Shown here piece by piece: positions 43,970 to 55,338 of a DNA stretch of 64,000 nucleotides. This DNA is from Triticum aestivum (taxonomy: Eukaryota; Streptophyta; Magnoliopsida; Poales; Poaceae), in the NCBI RefSeq assembly GCF_018294505.1, contig NC_057798.1:369498199-369562198 (forward strand), in the 5' to 3' direction. How positions within the stretch are numbered: the first letter of the stretch is position 1; every line of letters begins with the position of its first letter. The translations under genes and the position numbers were made by a program. Below the pieces are notes generated by a model. That model saw nothing but the letters and a program-made list of their open reading frames with translations, had not been told where the DNA came from and did not search any database.

Positions 43970-43987
43970 TGGTGCTTTCATTGAGAG
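43970..43987 (+). promoter_or_regulatory. Candidate primer binding site of Fatima-like copy 2
   Basis: TGGTGCTTTCATTGAGAG, one base inside the LTR, identical to the site in copy 1. Confidence 0.45.
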
Positions 43988-44015
43988 TTCCACTGTGTTT
44001 TCACCAGAAGGCTTG

Positions 44016-46540
44016 ATGGCTCCATCAATCGTCTACAACAACGCAGTCTAGGGAGAGTTCTTCCTCCCCAGACAGATCTTTGTATTCGGCGGCTTTGCAC
44101 TGCGGGCCAACTCGCTTGGCCATCTAGAGCAGATCGATAGCTACGCCCTTGGCCATCAGGTCAGATTTGGAAGCCTGAATTTTGTGGCCGATATCCATGG
44201 AGACTTGATCTTCGACGGATTCGAGCCCATGACGGTTGTCCCCTACCGCCACGATGAACATGACCTAAATCTGTCATCTGGCCACGCTCAAGAGATAGCG
44301 CCCATAACCGCTCTGGCCATAGATCCAGAGCAGACTGCACCATCCAAGGACGGGAAGCTCAACCCCGCCACGAAAGCCGCAGACTCAACGGCATTCGAGC
44401 CACACACAGACCAAACATTGAGCTGGGCTTGTGTCACCGGAGCCTCGGATTCATCCCCGGCCATAGGTTCCGGACCGCGTGCATCTGCGTCCATCGAACC
44501 TGATTGGGCGCCGATCTTGGAGTTCAGCTCCGCAGAAATCTTCCGCACTCGCCTATTGGCGATGTGTTAAACTCATTGAAATCCCTCTCCTTGTGAGGAG
44601 ACTCTCGGTCGAACTATGTCCGTCTCGAATGGGAAGTGGATGATGAAGAACTTCGTTTCCCACCCACCACCCACTTTATAGCCACTGTCAACGACTTAAC
44701 CGACATGCTTGATTATGACTCTGAAGACATCGACGGTATGGACCACGATGCCGAAGAAGAGCAGGAACCACCGCCTACAGGGCGTTGGACAGCCACCTCC
44801 TCGTATGACATATACATGGTGGATACACCCAAATAAAACAACAGCGACAATGAAAATCCAGTCGAGGATAAACCTCCAAAGATATAGCCAAAGAGCCAAC
44901 GTTAGCGGCGCTGCTCTAAGCCACGCCGTAGTAAAAACAGCGACACCCTCACAGGAGAAAACAATACTCCGGACGATGCCGAAGACAATGAAAACCCCGT
45001 TGAGCCAACTTCCGAACAAGAGAAATGGGAGGATGGGCGAGTCAGCCCTGATGAACAGGCCACGAATGAAGACTCGGAGGATAGCAACTACCTTCCGCTC
45101 TCTAAGGACGAGGTGAGCCTCGGCGACGAAGACTTTATCATGCCTGAGGAGCCCGTCGAACAGGAGCGCTTTAAGCGTCGGCTAATAGCCACTGCAAGGA
45201 GCCCGAAACAGAAGCAACAACAACTTCAGGCTGATCAAGATCTGCTCAATGAAAGATGGACTCATGTCCTGGCAGCTGAGGAATATGGCCTCAAGCGCCC
45301 AACCAAAAGCTACCCGAAGTGCAAACTGTTACCACAGTTCAATGATGAGGCGCTGGAACCTGTCCTACCAGCGCATAATGCGGCTCACCAGCCACCACGC
45401 GGCCGGGACAAAGCGGCACCTCAAGCCGAACACCAGCCCGCACTACCTCACCGTAGAAACAGAAATACAACAGCTCGGGGATATACATATGACCTGCGGC
45501 ATGACTTGGAAAATAAAGCAGGCCAGACCAGATCGATCTACGGATCGCGGGGGTTAGCCCCGATGCACGATGATGGCCACCAGACCGAACATGACAAATA
45601 TAACCACGTCCGGGCCAAAAACCGCAGACGAACTCCATTCGAGCTACGGCACGACTTGGCCCGATATAGAGGCGCCACACACCCACTCTGCTTCACTGAT
45701 GAAGTAATGAAACACGATTTCCTAGAAGGGTTTAAACCCGTGAACATCGAATCATATGATGGGACAACGGACCCCACGGTATGGATTGAGGATTTTCTTC
45801 TCCATATTCATATGGCCCGCAGTGCTGATCTTCATGCCATCAAATACCTCTCGTTAAAACTTAAGGGACTAGCTCGACACTGGTTGAACAGTCTACCCGA
45901 AAACTCCATTGGCAGCTGGGAGGATTTGGAAAATGCCTTTCTTGATAACTTTCAAGGCACATATATCCGACCTCCAGATGCCGACGACCTAAGTCACATA
46001 GCTCAACAGCCCAGAGAGTCAGCCAAGAAATTCTGGACCAGGTTCTTAACTAAAGAGAACCAGATAGTCGACTGTCCGGATGCCGAAGCCCTAGCGGCCT
46101 TTAAGCATAGCATCCGTGACAAATGGCTCGCCCCACACCTCGGCCAAGAAAAGCCGAAGTCCATGGCAGCCCTCATGATACTTATGACCCGCTTTTGCGC
46201 GGGCGAGGATAGTTGGCTAGCCCGTAGCAATAATCATGCAAGCGAACCTGGCAATTCTGAGGCCAGAAACAGCAATGGCAAGCCACGACGCAACAGACAC
46301 AGGCGTCGAAGCAACGGTGACAACCCCGATGACACGGTTGTCAATACCGGATTCGGTGGCTCTATGTCCGGTCAGCGGAAGAAGCCATTTAAGAGAAACA
46401 ATCCGGGCCCGTCCAGTTTGGACCACATACTCGATCGTCCATGTCAAATCCACGTCACTCCTGATAAACCAGCCAATCATACCAACAAAGAATGTTGGGT
46501 CTTCAAACAGGACGGCAAGTTAAATGCCGAAAACAAGTAG
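44016..46540 (+). pseudogene. gag of Fatima-like copy 2
   Basis: It starts at the ATG at 44016, with an early TAG at 44049-44051, then the family landmark FVFGGFALRANSLGHLEQID. The N-terminal frame closes at 44570. After frame changes the main part is open from 45113 to 46540 (475 codons). This part has the Retrotrans_gag core (TVWIEDFLLHIHMARSADL, then FLDNFQGTYIRPPDADDLSH) and a basic C-terminal region ending in ANHTNKECWVFKQDGK. Compared with copy 1, the core is very similar and the N-terminal linker differs. It encodes the particle shell protein; this copy is disrupted. Confidence 0.85.
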
Positions 46541-46625
46541 AAGGGGTCGCAAAGCAATGACGATGACGAGGAGCCCCGGCCACTGAACACAGGGGGACAG
46601 AAGAAGTCCCCTCCCCATAGTTAAA

Positions 46626-47240
46626 ATGGTAAACATGATATACGCCACCCATATCGCCAAGAGGGAGCGCAAGCGTGCACTCAGGGACGTCTACGCGATG
46701 GAGCCAGTCGCCCCAAAGTTCAACCCTTGGTCGTCCTGTCCGATCACCTTTGATCGCAGGGACCATCCGACTAGTATCCGTCATGGCGGCTCAGCCGCAC
46801 TGGTCCTCGACCCAATCATTGATTGATTCCACCTTACGCGAGTCCTGATGGATGGTGGCAGTAGCCTGAACCTGCTCTATCAGGATACAGTGCGCAAAAT
46901 GGGTATCGATCCCTCAAGAATCAAGCCCACAAAAACCACCTTTAAAGGTGTCATACCAGGTGTACAAGCCAGCTGTACGGGCTCAATCACACTGGAAGTG
47001 GTCTTCGGATCCCCGGATAATTTCCGAAGTGAAGATTTAATTTTCATTATCGTCCCCTTCCGTAGAGGCTATCACGCTCTACTCGGACGAACCGCATTTG
47101 CTCGATTCAATGCAGTGCCGCACTATGCTTACCTCAAGCTCAAGATGCCCGGGCCACACGGTGTTACAACAGTCAATGGAAACACGAAATGCTCCCTCCA
47201 TACTGAGGAGCACACCGCGGCCCTTGCAGCAGAAGTATAG
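46626..47240 (+). pseudogene. Aspartic protease of Fatima-like copy 2
   Basis: Frame with one TGA at 46824-46826, shortly before the active site VLMDGGSSLNLLYQD (46846-46890). The flap and C-terminal block read GYHALLGRTAFARFNAVPHY and LKLKMPGPHGV. It is the last sense gene: no RT follows, so the element is gag-protease only and depends on another element for reverse transcription and integration. The protease resembles that of the Tat element at 60985-61656. Confidence 0.82.
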
Positions 47241-48564
47241 AGCGGCCTTTTCAGGCATAACCGCAATTCAGCGGCCAAGCTCCCGGACACTATCAAACAA
47301 GTCCGAACTACTCCGTAGTAGGACGGTCCAGTTCGTCAAGAGCTCGACTAGCAATTAGGCCTCCGTCCGAGTCCCAACCAAACAGCAGCATTCTTGCCAC
47401 GTATACATAATTACGCACTCAAAATACCATGGGCAAGGACGGAGGCACAGCTAGACAATGGTCCATAATGCGGCTCAACCGCTCCTGGACCCGCATACCT
47501 TCACTTTTACTTTTTTCTTTCAGGTTTTTCTCTTTCCGAGGATTTTTCTAATAACCTAATCATCGGACCTATCAAGGGACGGATACACCAAGAAGGCAAG
47601 AAGCTTTGACGTACAAGGGAACCCCCAGGTGGTCTCTGCTAACGATCGTTATACCTGTTTTGAAAACCCGCACGCAGCTCGCCCTTGTTCGTGGCATGTC
47701 AAATAGCCTTATTTTCTTATCGCATTACTTGTATAAATACGCCTTGACGTATTAATTAAATTGCAATGGAAAATAATTTGTGGCTCAATATTTGCGGCGT
47801 CAGCTTATTACTTGATTTTTTTCCTTTATATTCTTATCAATTGCGCCCGTACACTGTGGTACGCCTTAATTTGCCAGGGACTTCATCATACCCCACAATA
47901 TGGCAACAAAGTCCGAACAATTTTACAGTACAGTTCGGCACCCCGAACTTATAGCATTATATGCATCGGCTGTGAATCATGTCTTTGGTCAATAGTTGGG
48001 TTGCCCGGCTCCTGTGCTTACTACCTTACGTTCCGCTTTATCGGCTAGGTTAGTAAAGGGAGAACTACTGCAATTGTGTCCCGGTTCTTCCGGATGAGCA
48101 CCTCAGTAGAGAAAGCCGAAAATTGACTGTCATGATGTAGTGAGAGCCGGTTAGCTGTTCGAGAGGTTGCAAATCTTTAGCGATTTTTTACGCATTATGC
48201 GATGAATCGGTTTTTATCCGATCAGGCATGTATAGCGCCCCAAGTTCGGACATCCGAACACCAGGGGATGCGCCCAAATTTTTCTTGTGAAACTCCTATG
48301 GCTAAGTGAGAGTAATTAAGCCGCATAGTCTGATTGCCTGGTTCATTGCGCTAAACACCTCCTTAAAGGACCAAAACCTTGCATAAAGAGTGTTTAGATT
48401 TACCCCAAACACCCCCGTACTACCTACATGGGGGCAGAAGCCGACGACTGGCCAACTCTCAGATTTAACACATGGCCGCACAGGAGGTAAAATTTTAAAT
48501 AGCAGACATTATATTACATAAACGGATCTGTTTCATAGTACAGGACAGGATAACATGAGTGTAT
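47241..48564. other. Spacer between protease and antisense gene, copy 2
   Basis: The sense genes and the antisense gene converge here. 47990-48300 is related to 35374-35690 of copy 1. No RT or integrase motif is seen. Confidence 0.6.
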
Positions 48565-51500
48565 TCATGGGAATATGATATCCTTAGCACAATGCTCCTC
48601 CACAAGGCGGGATCCCTCCAGGACACTGTCAAAATACAGTTGGGGTGTGCGGTGCTCCTTGCCCGTGGGCGGTCCCTCAGTCATCAGCTTCGTGGCTTCC
48701 ATCTTCGCCCAATGCGTATTGGCGCGGACAAAGGCCAATCGCGCGTCTTCGATACAGACCGACCGCTTGATGGCTTCAAGCCGAGGGCAGGCACTGACAA
48801 GCCGCTTCACGAGTCCGAAGTAGCTGCTGGGAATGGCTTCGTCAGGCCATAGCTGGATTATCAAATCCTTCATGGCTAGTTCGTCCGCCCTATGCAGCTC
48901 GATCAACTGTTTCAGCTGATCGCTAAAGGGCACTGGATGTCCTGGAGCAAGGTATTACGACCAAAACAACTTCTCCGTAGAGCTCCACTCTTCGGCTTGA
49001 TAGAATTCCGCAGCATCTGACACGCTGCATGGCAGATCCGCAAACGCCCCTGGAGAACTCCAAATCCGGGTCAGTAAAAGGAACCTTTCCTTCACATATC
49101 CGCTCTGCATAATAAAGGCCTTACCCACCGCAATCTTCTTGGCCGCCTGGATTTCCTGGAGGGTGCCCTGGGCTTCGGCCCGGGCATCGTTTGCGCCCTG
49201 GCGGGCCTTGGCAAGTTCAGACTCTTGCTCCTTAAGGTCGTGCTCCAAGGACTCACACTTCTTAACGACGTCCTGGAGCTCTTGCTGGACCTCACTGACC
49301 CGGGCCTCATGCTTCTCACGTGCGGCCCATTCCTTGGCCACTTTGTCCTCGGCCTCGGCCAGCGCCTTCTTGAGGGCCTCTACTTCGCTCGTTGCCCCTA
49401 ATAAATACCATGGGACTTTAGTCAGCACGAATCATTCACCCTTTCCGAATATATACAAGGTTACTGCATACCTTGACTGTCCTCTAGCTGCTTCTTCACC
49501 TGGCCGAGTTCTTCCTCGGCCCGCTCCAGACTTTGCTTTAATCTGGATACCTCCGCAGTATGCGCGGTCGCAGCCAACAATGATGCCTACTTATTCACAT
49601 AGACATATTAAGTTAGACTCCTACGAAAATTATTTGATCCTCTGTTCGGCTTTTCCTTCCAAACACCGAATAGAGTATCAGGGGCTACTGTCTATACAGT
49701 GATATTCTTTTTATAGTTGCATTGCTTACCTTTAAGCCTGTTAGAAGGCTCCTGCATGCTTTGGTCAGTCGGCTTTTCGTGGACTGGACCCTCTCAATCA
49801 CCGTACCCATAAGGGTACGGTGTTCCTCAATAAGGGAAGCGCCTTGCAGCGCTTCCAGCAAATTATCCGGTGCCTCTGGTTGGACAGAGGCCACCGGTGG
49901 AATAGGCGCGCCGCCTTCTTGTGAAAGAGTCGGCTGGCCTAACTCCAGAGCCGTATTGGTCTCCAGAACTATATTCGGTTCGGGGCCAAATTGGATAGGG
50001 CTCCTCTCATCAGTATCCACGGCGGTTTGCTCCCCCATGTGTCCGGCAGCCGAGGCTTCACCCTCCGGCGCCTCCTTGAAGGCCTCCGCATTCTCTCCCG
50101 GGCCGGGGATCCTTTGGGACGACGCCTCAGTGCCATCCAGGACCCGGGGAGAGGAGGCCGATGGAAGGGTCCCACTATCCATCACCGCTGGGTCCAGCGA
50201 ATCCTCTAAAGACTGCTCGAGGTTGGACCGAGCCAGACTACAAATGCATAATTTAGCACATTAAAACCATGAAGTAAAGAGGCTGGATAAATGAACGTGT
50301 CCAGACACTTACAATTTGGCCAGGGGCTTCTCTCTGGGCTCCCACTCCCAGCTGCCGTCGGTGGCCATTGTGGAGCTGTTCGGAAGGGAAGCTTTCCCCT
50401 TCTTGGACGCCTCGGCCTCCAGATGTGTGGAGGCCGTCCTCTTCTTCCACCACCCCCCTGCAGAGGGGGAGCGGCTTTCTTCTTCCTCCTCCTCTTCCTC
50501 GTCGTCTTCAGCGGCGAAGGAGTGCGCCTCGGCGTCTTCGGACGTCACGTCTGAATTTCCCTTGCAGCGGACACCACCTATGGTCCCCTTGGACTTCTTC
50601 TTGTCCTTCTTCTCCATCACCTGGTAAGGTGCCGGAACCAGCATCTTCGTCAGAAGCGGGATTTCTGGGCCTTCGCGCAGCAGAGCCGGACAGTTAATCC
50701 GCTCCGCCATATCTGTCCAGTCCTGAAAAAATTGATGGGGAGGCTTAGATGCCTTCCTCGGGTGTGCAAGTAAAGGGCATACCTTGAAAACATGAAAGAA
50801 CTTACCGGATTAGCATGGTAAGTTAAGTCATGCCCATGATCCTTGTTCGTGGGCGCTGGCGTCTCGTTTGCCTTGAAGAGCACCTTCTAGATATCTTCGT
50901 GCTTTGTGCCGAAGAGCTCCAATAGCGTCTGGTGCTTGGCTGGATTGAACTCCCATAGATAGCAAGTCCGACATTGGCACGGAAGGATCCGGCGAACAAG
51001 CATCACCTCAATCACGTTGACGAGCTTGATTCTCCTGTTTATCATGCTCTGAACACGCGTTTGGAGCACTGTCAGCTTGTCAGAAGAAGACCAGGTCAGG
51101 CGCTTCTCTTGCCAGGAGGTGAGCCGCATCGGGACTCCGAACCGGAATGCGGGAGCTGTCGCCCAATTGGTGCCGCGTGGCTCGGTGATGTAGAACCATC
51201 CCGACTGCCACCCTTTGATAGTCTCCATGAAGCAGCCTTCGGGCCAGGTGACATTGGGCATCTTGCCCACCATGGCGCCTCTACACTCTTCTTGTTGGCC
51301 GCTCACCACCTTCGGCTTCACATTGAAGGTCTTCAGCCATCGGCCGAAGTGAGGCGGGATGCGGAGGAAGGCCTCACATGTCGAGATGTTGAGGATGGAG
51401 TTGGGGGCCAGATCGTGGAAGTCCAGCCCGTAATAGAACATTATTCCGCGAACAAACGGGTGGAGAGGGAATCCCAGCCCGCGGATGAAGTGTGAGAGGA

Positions 51501-51633
51501 ACACCACCCTATCCTGGGGCTCCGGGGTGGGGACGATCTGTCCCTTGGCCGAAAGTGGGTGAGCGATTTCTGTGGCCAAGTACCCGGCGTCCCGGAGCTT
51601 CGTGATATCCTTCTCCTTGACGGAGGAGGCCAT
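48565..51633 (-). pseudogene. Antisense five-exon gene of Fatima-like copy 2 (PF04195-type domain + coiled coil)
   Basis: Proposed exons (minus strand): 51633-50806, 50722-50313, 50237-49730, 49586-49472 and 49397-48565. All donors begin GT (GTAAGT, GTAAGT, GTAAGC, GTATGC) and acceptors end AG. Exon lengths sum to 2694, a multiple of three, giving about 897 residues with only two in-frame stops (TAG 50887-50889 and TAA 48955-48957). Exon 1: FVRGIMFYYGLDFHDLAPNS and CEAFLRIPPHFGRWLKTFNV (PF04195-like, from memory). Exon 2: an acidic run of glutamates and a basic KKDKKKSKG. Exon 5: coiled coil, then a C-terminal domain (YFGLVKRLVSACPRLEAIKR). The exon of 115 nt is the same length in copy 1. The codon aligned with the copy 1 ATG is TTG, so the start used here is the next in-frame ATG. 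Confidence 0.78.
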
Positions 51634-52209
51634 CCACTTGCCTCCTGCTCCGGATCCGAACAAGGTTGGAGTTCTTTTTTGGCGGAGAAGGCGAGATCTT
51701 GGGCACTGGGGCTCGAGAATGGATGTGCATAGGAAGGAGAAGGCGTGGGTGAAAGAGGGTGAATCCTTATCCCTTTATAAAGGCAGTAAAAGTCATGCGC
51801 CTCCCCACTCGCCTTAATACTCGCCTATTCCCAAAGGGTCGTGCATATGACACGGTTGGGTTACCCATGCCCGTATTGATGAGAATCCCATGATAAGGGG
51901 ACACGATCTCTTCTTTGACAAGACGTGCCAATAAAAGCGCACCTCGAAATACGGAGCAGCAGGCTAAAGAATGGTTCGAATAATGACCAGGCAGTGGCGT
52001 GATGTCACGCTACGAAAAGTTGTCAGCGGATTGGATTCATGAAATATTACACTCTCTATGGTTGTGTATGGAACTTGTTTTGCAGAGCCGCACATGATTC
52101 TTGTGTTCAAAATCTACTTTGAAGTATTCGGAGAAGGAACCCGCCTTGCAATGCCGAAGACAATCTGTGTGCTGGACTCGTCGTCATTGAAGCCTGGTTC
52201 AGGGGCTAC
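51634..52209. other. Promoter side of the antisense gene and polypurine side of copy 2
   Basis: Contains the TATA box at 51773-51782, then AT-rich DNA to the 3' LTR; GGTTCAGGGGCTAC (52196-52209) is the polypurine side. No coding sequence. Confidence 0.55.
51773..51782 (-). promoter_or_regulatory. TATA box of the antisense gene, copy 2
   Basis: CTTTATAAAG, about 140 bp upstream of the ATG at 51633. A comparable motif occupies a similar position in copy 1 (about 32239-32247). Inferred promoter. Confidence 0.5.
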
Positions 52210-52684
52210 CGAGGGAGTCCTGGACTAAGGGGTCCTCAGACAGCCGGACTATATACATGGACCGGACTGTTGGGCTATGAAGATACAAGATAGAAGACTT
52301 CTTCCCGTGTCCGGATGGGATTCTCCTTTGCGTGGAAGGCAAGCTTGGCGATTCGGATATGTAGATTCCTTTATCTGTAGCCGACTTTGTGTAACCCTAG
52401 CCCCCTCTTGTGTCTATATAAACCGGAGGGTTTAGTCCGTAGAGACAACAACAATCATAATCATAGGCTATACTTCTAGGGTTTTAGCCATTACGATCTC
52501 GTGGTACATCAACTCTTGTAATACTCACATTCATCAAGATCAATCAAGTAGGAAGTAGGGTATTACCTCCATAGAGAGGGTCTGAACCTAGGTAAACATT
52601 ATGTCCCCCGCCTCCTGTTACCAATAGCCTTAGATGCACAATTCGGGGCCCCCTAGCCGAGATCCGCTAGTTTTGACACCGACA
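52210..52684 (+). repeat. 3' LTR, Fatima-like copy 2 (475 bp)
   Basis: Pairs with 43494-43968, starts CGAGGGAGTCC, ends CACCGACA before the TSD CTCGC. Confidence 0.9.
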
Positions 52685-52689
52685 CTCGC

Positions 52690-53267
52690 CGCGAGCGGTG
52701 ATGATCTCTTTCATATGTTTCATGTCCTTAATACGCTGCTCGGAAGCAACCGTGGATTCCTCCACCATCCTTTCACAATTGATGCGGAGCATGGCATTCT
52801 CATCCATAAGTTTCTTAACAATGACGCCCGTCCACGTCAACAAGGCAGCAGTCTCCTCCGACTTCTTTGCCCTTCCGGCGATCTTCGCCCTCAACAGGAC
52901 GCGGTCGGCCCGGAGTTGTTCAAACGAGGCATTCAACTCATCTTGTAGCTTCATCCAGCCAGAGATCTGATCCATCTGACTATGGACGATCACATGCATG
53001 CACTTATAAGAGTCGTGGCCTGCCTGCGAGAGATTTTCCTAGGCCGCCGCAGTGCGGGAGGACATCTCTGCTGCATTCACGGCATGGCAAGACATCTTTG
53101 CTACTTCCGTGGCGCGACCGGACCAGTCTGCTACATCGACGGTGTAGTAGGACCTCCATGCTGCTTCGGCGGCGCGGCGATACCTCCGTGCTGCTTCGGC
53201 GGCGCGGCAGGACATGTCGGCTACTTTCGCGGCTAAGCGGGACATCTCTCGTGCTTCCGCTTCCATG
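52690..53267 (-). pseudogene. CACTA-associated Ala-rich coiled-coil frame
   Basis: From the ATG at 53267: an alanine-rich repetitive part with repeated A-A-E-A-A-R/W, then a TAG (53039-53041), then in the same frame a helical part (QMDQISGWMKLQDELNASFE) to 52690. After the Fatima-like element is removed the frame ends at a TAG near 43485. It is the only sizeable frame near the CACTA end. I recall similar alanine-rich frames in Triticeae repeats but cannot name a domain. It has no DDE or zinc-finger motif, so it is not the transposase. Confidence 0.45.
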
Positions 53268-53709
53268 CTCCCCTCTCCGTGGTGGTAATCTCTTGACCGA
53301 GAACTCAATCTAGCAATGGCAGACGCAAGAGAACGATGTTGAATGACTTGTTTGCTTTCATGGATGAGGAGGTGAGGAAGGAATGTGCAATCATCTTGAC
53401 ATAGTACAATATTTATAACCGAGTACTAATGCAATCCTAAGTGGGAAACCGTTTAGGTTTTGATCGGTGTGAACAGGTTTGCAATTTGGAAGGTGACGGA
53501 ACGCAGGCTCAAAATTTATTAACGGTTCTATAATTTTGAAGTGTGGCACTATTCCCAGATATGTAACATGGGCACGCTTTCTTGGTCTCGTACATGGCGT
53601 TTGGTGCACCGCAATTGGCAATGTCAGCACATGTCTTGTTCCAAGAACTATGCACGCTCATTATTACCATCATGCACGCTTCTTTTAATTAGAATGTGTG
53701 CCCGTCTAG
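53268..53709. other. CACTA interior without recognisable gene
   Basis: 5' flank of the Ala-rich frame, AT-rich and non-coding as far as can be seen. Confidence 0.45.
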
Positions 53710-54055
53710 CGCACACACGTTGATCTGTCTAACTGTTTCTGTTTGTTGTGGCTAATCACAAACAGTTCATCCGTGTGAAGTGTATGCCATAAATCGCACA
53801 CACACCTTTGATCTGGCTCACCGTTTCTGTTCTATTGCCTAATCGCAAACAGTTAATCCTTCTGAAGCATATGCCCTCAATCGCACACACCTTTATCTAG
53901 TTGTTCGTTTCTGTTGTTCCTCCTCATCACAAACAGTTCATCCGAGTGAACCGTATGTTGTGTATCGCACACGCCTTCATCTGGCTGCCATTTCTTTTGT
54001 TCCTCCTCATTGCAAACAGTTAATTGAACTAAACCGTATGCCCTGCATCGCACAC
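53710..54055 (-). repeat. CACTA subterminal repeats, ~85 bp, four units
   Basis: cgcacac recurs at 53710, 53795, 53882, 53966 and 54049 (spacings 85, 87, 84, 83). Each unit also carries a 'cgtttctgtt' block and a 'caaacagtt.atc' block. Such repeats in CACTA elements are known binding sites for the element's own DNA-binding protein; here that is inferred. Confidence 0.8.
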
Positions 54056-54215
54056 GCAACTAAAATCTCAACCGTATTTGATGCATCCGTCATCGCAAAA
54101 GTTTTAGGCATTTTTGACGGTTCTTTGACACCACCGTTTGCGATTATTGCTTCGCACACAGTTTCTCAAAGGGTCTCTAATCGTAGTGTCGCGTTAGCGA
54201 CATCCTGTAGTAGTG

Positions 54216-55312
54216 ATCTTGACCCCACTGAGGTTCAGGAAGTGCGAAGTAGTGCCCCCCCATACACACACACTTTGAGTCGGTGGAAGAGGGCATCTCA
54301 CCAAGATGTACTGTAACATGGACCAAGAAAATCCACCTTGATCGTATAACCTCTTGTTGTTGGTCAAACTGATGAACGTCCATGCGGCCCCACAAATGGG
54401 CTAGCATATCACCGATAACCACGCGAGGGAGTGCCTAAAGACAACCACCGCTTGCATGTGGCCCAAAGATATGTATGGAGTGTTTTGTGGGTGTTTGAAT
54501 ACCCAATGCACAACTTTGATGTGGCACCGTGCTTTCGAACCAGAAAGTCCCCACACGGTGCGAGGGTTCACGATGTGTAGTATGTCTGTCACCCCACTTC
54601 TAGCTGGTGAGAGGGATACATGCGTATGTGTGTGCTCAAACTAAGGTCTGGAATCTCACCATGACCTATATACCGTAACATGAACCAAAGAAGAAGAATC
54701 CACCTTGGTAACCTCTCTCGTTGTCAATCGAAGTGATGGACATCCACACGGGGCCAGGAATAAGCTTGCCACCAATAACAATGCGAGGGAGAGTGTCCGA
54801 AGACAACCACTACCTGCATGCGTCCCAAACATATGTATGGAGGTGTGTGATCCATGCATGTTTGAATATCCAATGCACAAAATTGATGTGGCACCTGCCT
54901 TGGAAACCGTACAATCCCCACAAAAAGCGAGGTTCATGACATGTCATGTGCTCCCCCTCCCCACTTTGTCCTGGTGGGAGGGATTCATGCATACACATGC
55001 GCTCAAACTATACTATGTAATCTCAGCATGACCTATACCATAACACAAACCAAAAATTAATCCCCTCCTAAGTCAAATTCACGTCTCTCACTATCGGTCA
55101 AAGTGATGGACCAAGCGGGCCAACAGATGGAAGCATCGCAAATAACTGCATGAGTGAGTGGCAGAAGACAACCACGGCTTGCATGTGGGCCAAACATATG
55201 TATGGAGGTGTGGTTGTGATGTTGCAATACCCAATGCACAAGTTTTATGTGGCAACTGCCTTAGAAACCATTAAGTTCCCACATGGAGCAAGGTTCATGA
55301 CGCGTAATATAT
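54216..55312. repeat. Satellite-like tandem array, 361-367 bp unit, three copies
   Basis: (g/t)atgtggca(c/a) recurs at 54518, 54885 and 55246, with surrounding blocks 'tatgtatgga', 'acccaatgcacaa' and 'gacaaccac'. Units are 75-85 percent similar by eye. The left edge is the CACTA end and the right edge the start of another CACTA-like end, so the array is a remnant of a longer one or was mobilised with them. Confidence 0.82.
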
Positions 55313-55338
55313 CACTACAAAAAAACACTTCCGTGATG
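55313..55338 (+). mobile_element. 26-bp end of a second CACTA-like element
   Basis: CACTACAAAAAAACACTTCC and six more bases, then interrupted by an LTR element at 55339. It looks like a plant CACTA terminal repeat. The rest would lie beyond the later insertions, outside the window. Confidence 0.45.

Larger units (their letters stand above)
43494..52684 (+). mobile_element. Fatima-like non-autonomous gypsy element (copy 2)
   Basis: LTRs 43494-43968 and 52210-52684 are flanked by CTCGC (43489-43493 and 52685-52689). Gene order matches copy 1 but in the opposite orientation: gag and protease in the sense direction, no RT or integrase, and a five-exon antisense gene near the 3' LTR. The LTRs are shorter than in copy 1 (475 bp) and clearly diverged from it, so this is a different subfamily. 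Both LTRs have lost the canonical TG start (AG at 43494 and CG at 52210). Confidence 0.9.
52690..54215 (-). mobile_element. Terminal part of a CACTA DNA transposon
   Basis: The end at 54215 reads CACTACTACAGGATG on the minus strand, followed inward by the palindrome tgtcgcgttagcgaca (54187-54202) and subterminal repeats. The body continues leftward past the Fatima-like copy 2 (43494-52684) and probably includes 39734-43493. The opposite terminal repeat is not in the window or not recognisable, so the full extent is unknown. Confidence 0.7.

Noticed and set aside
54177..55239. Short frames on both strands in the 361-367 bp repeats
   Set aside because: They recur only because the DNA repeats; reading frames are not conserved between units.
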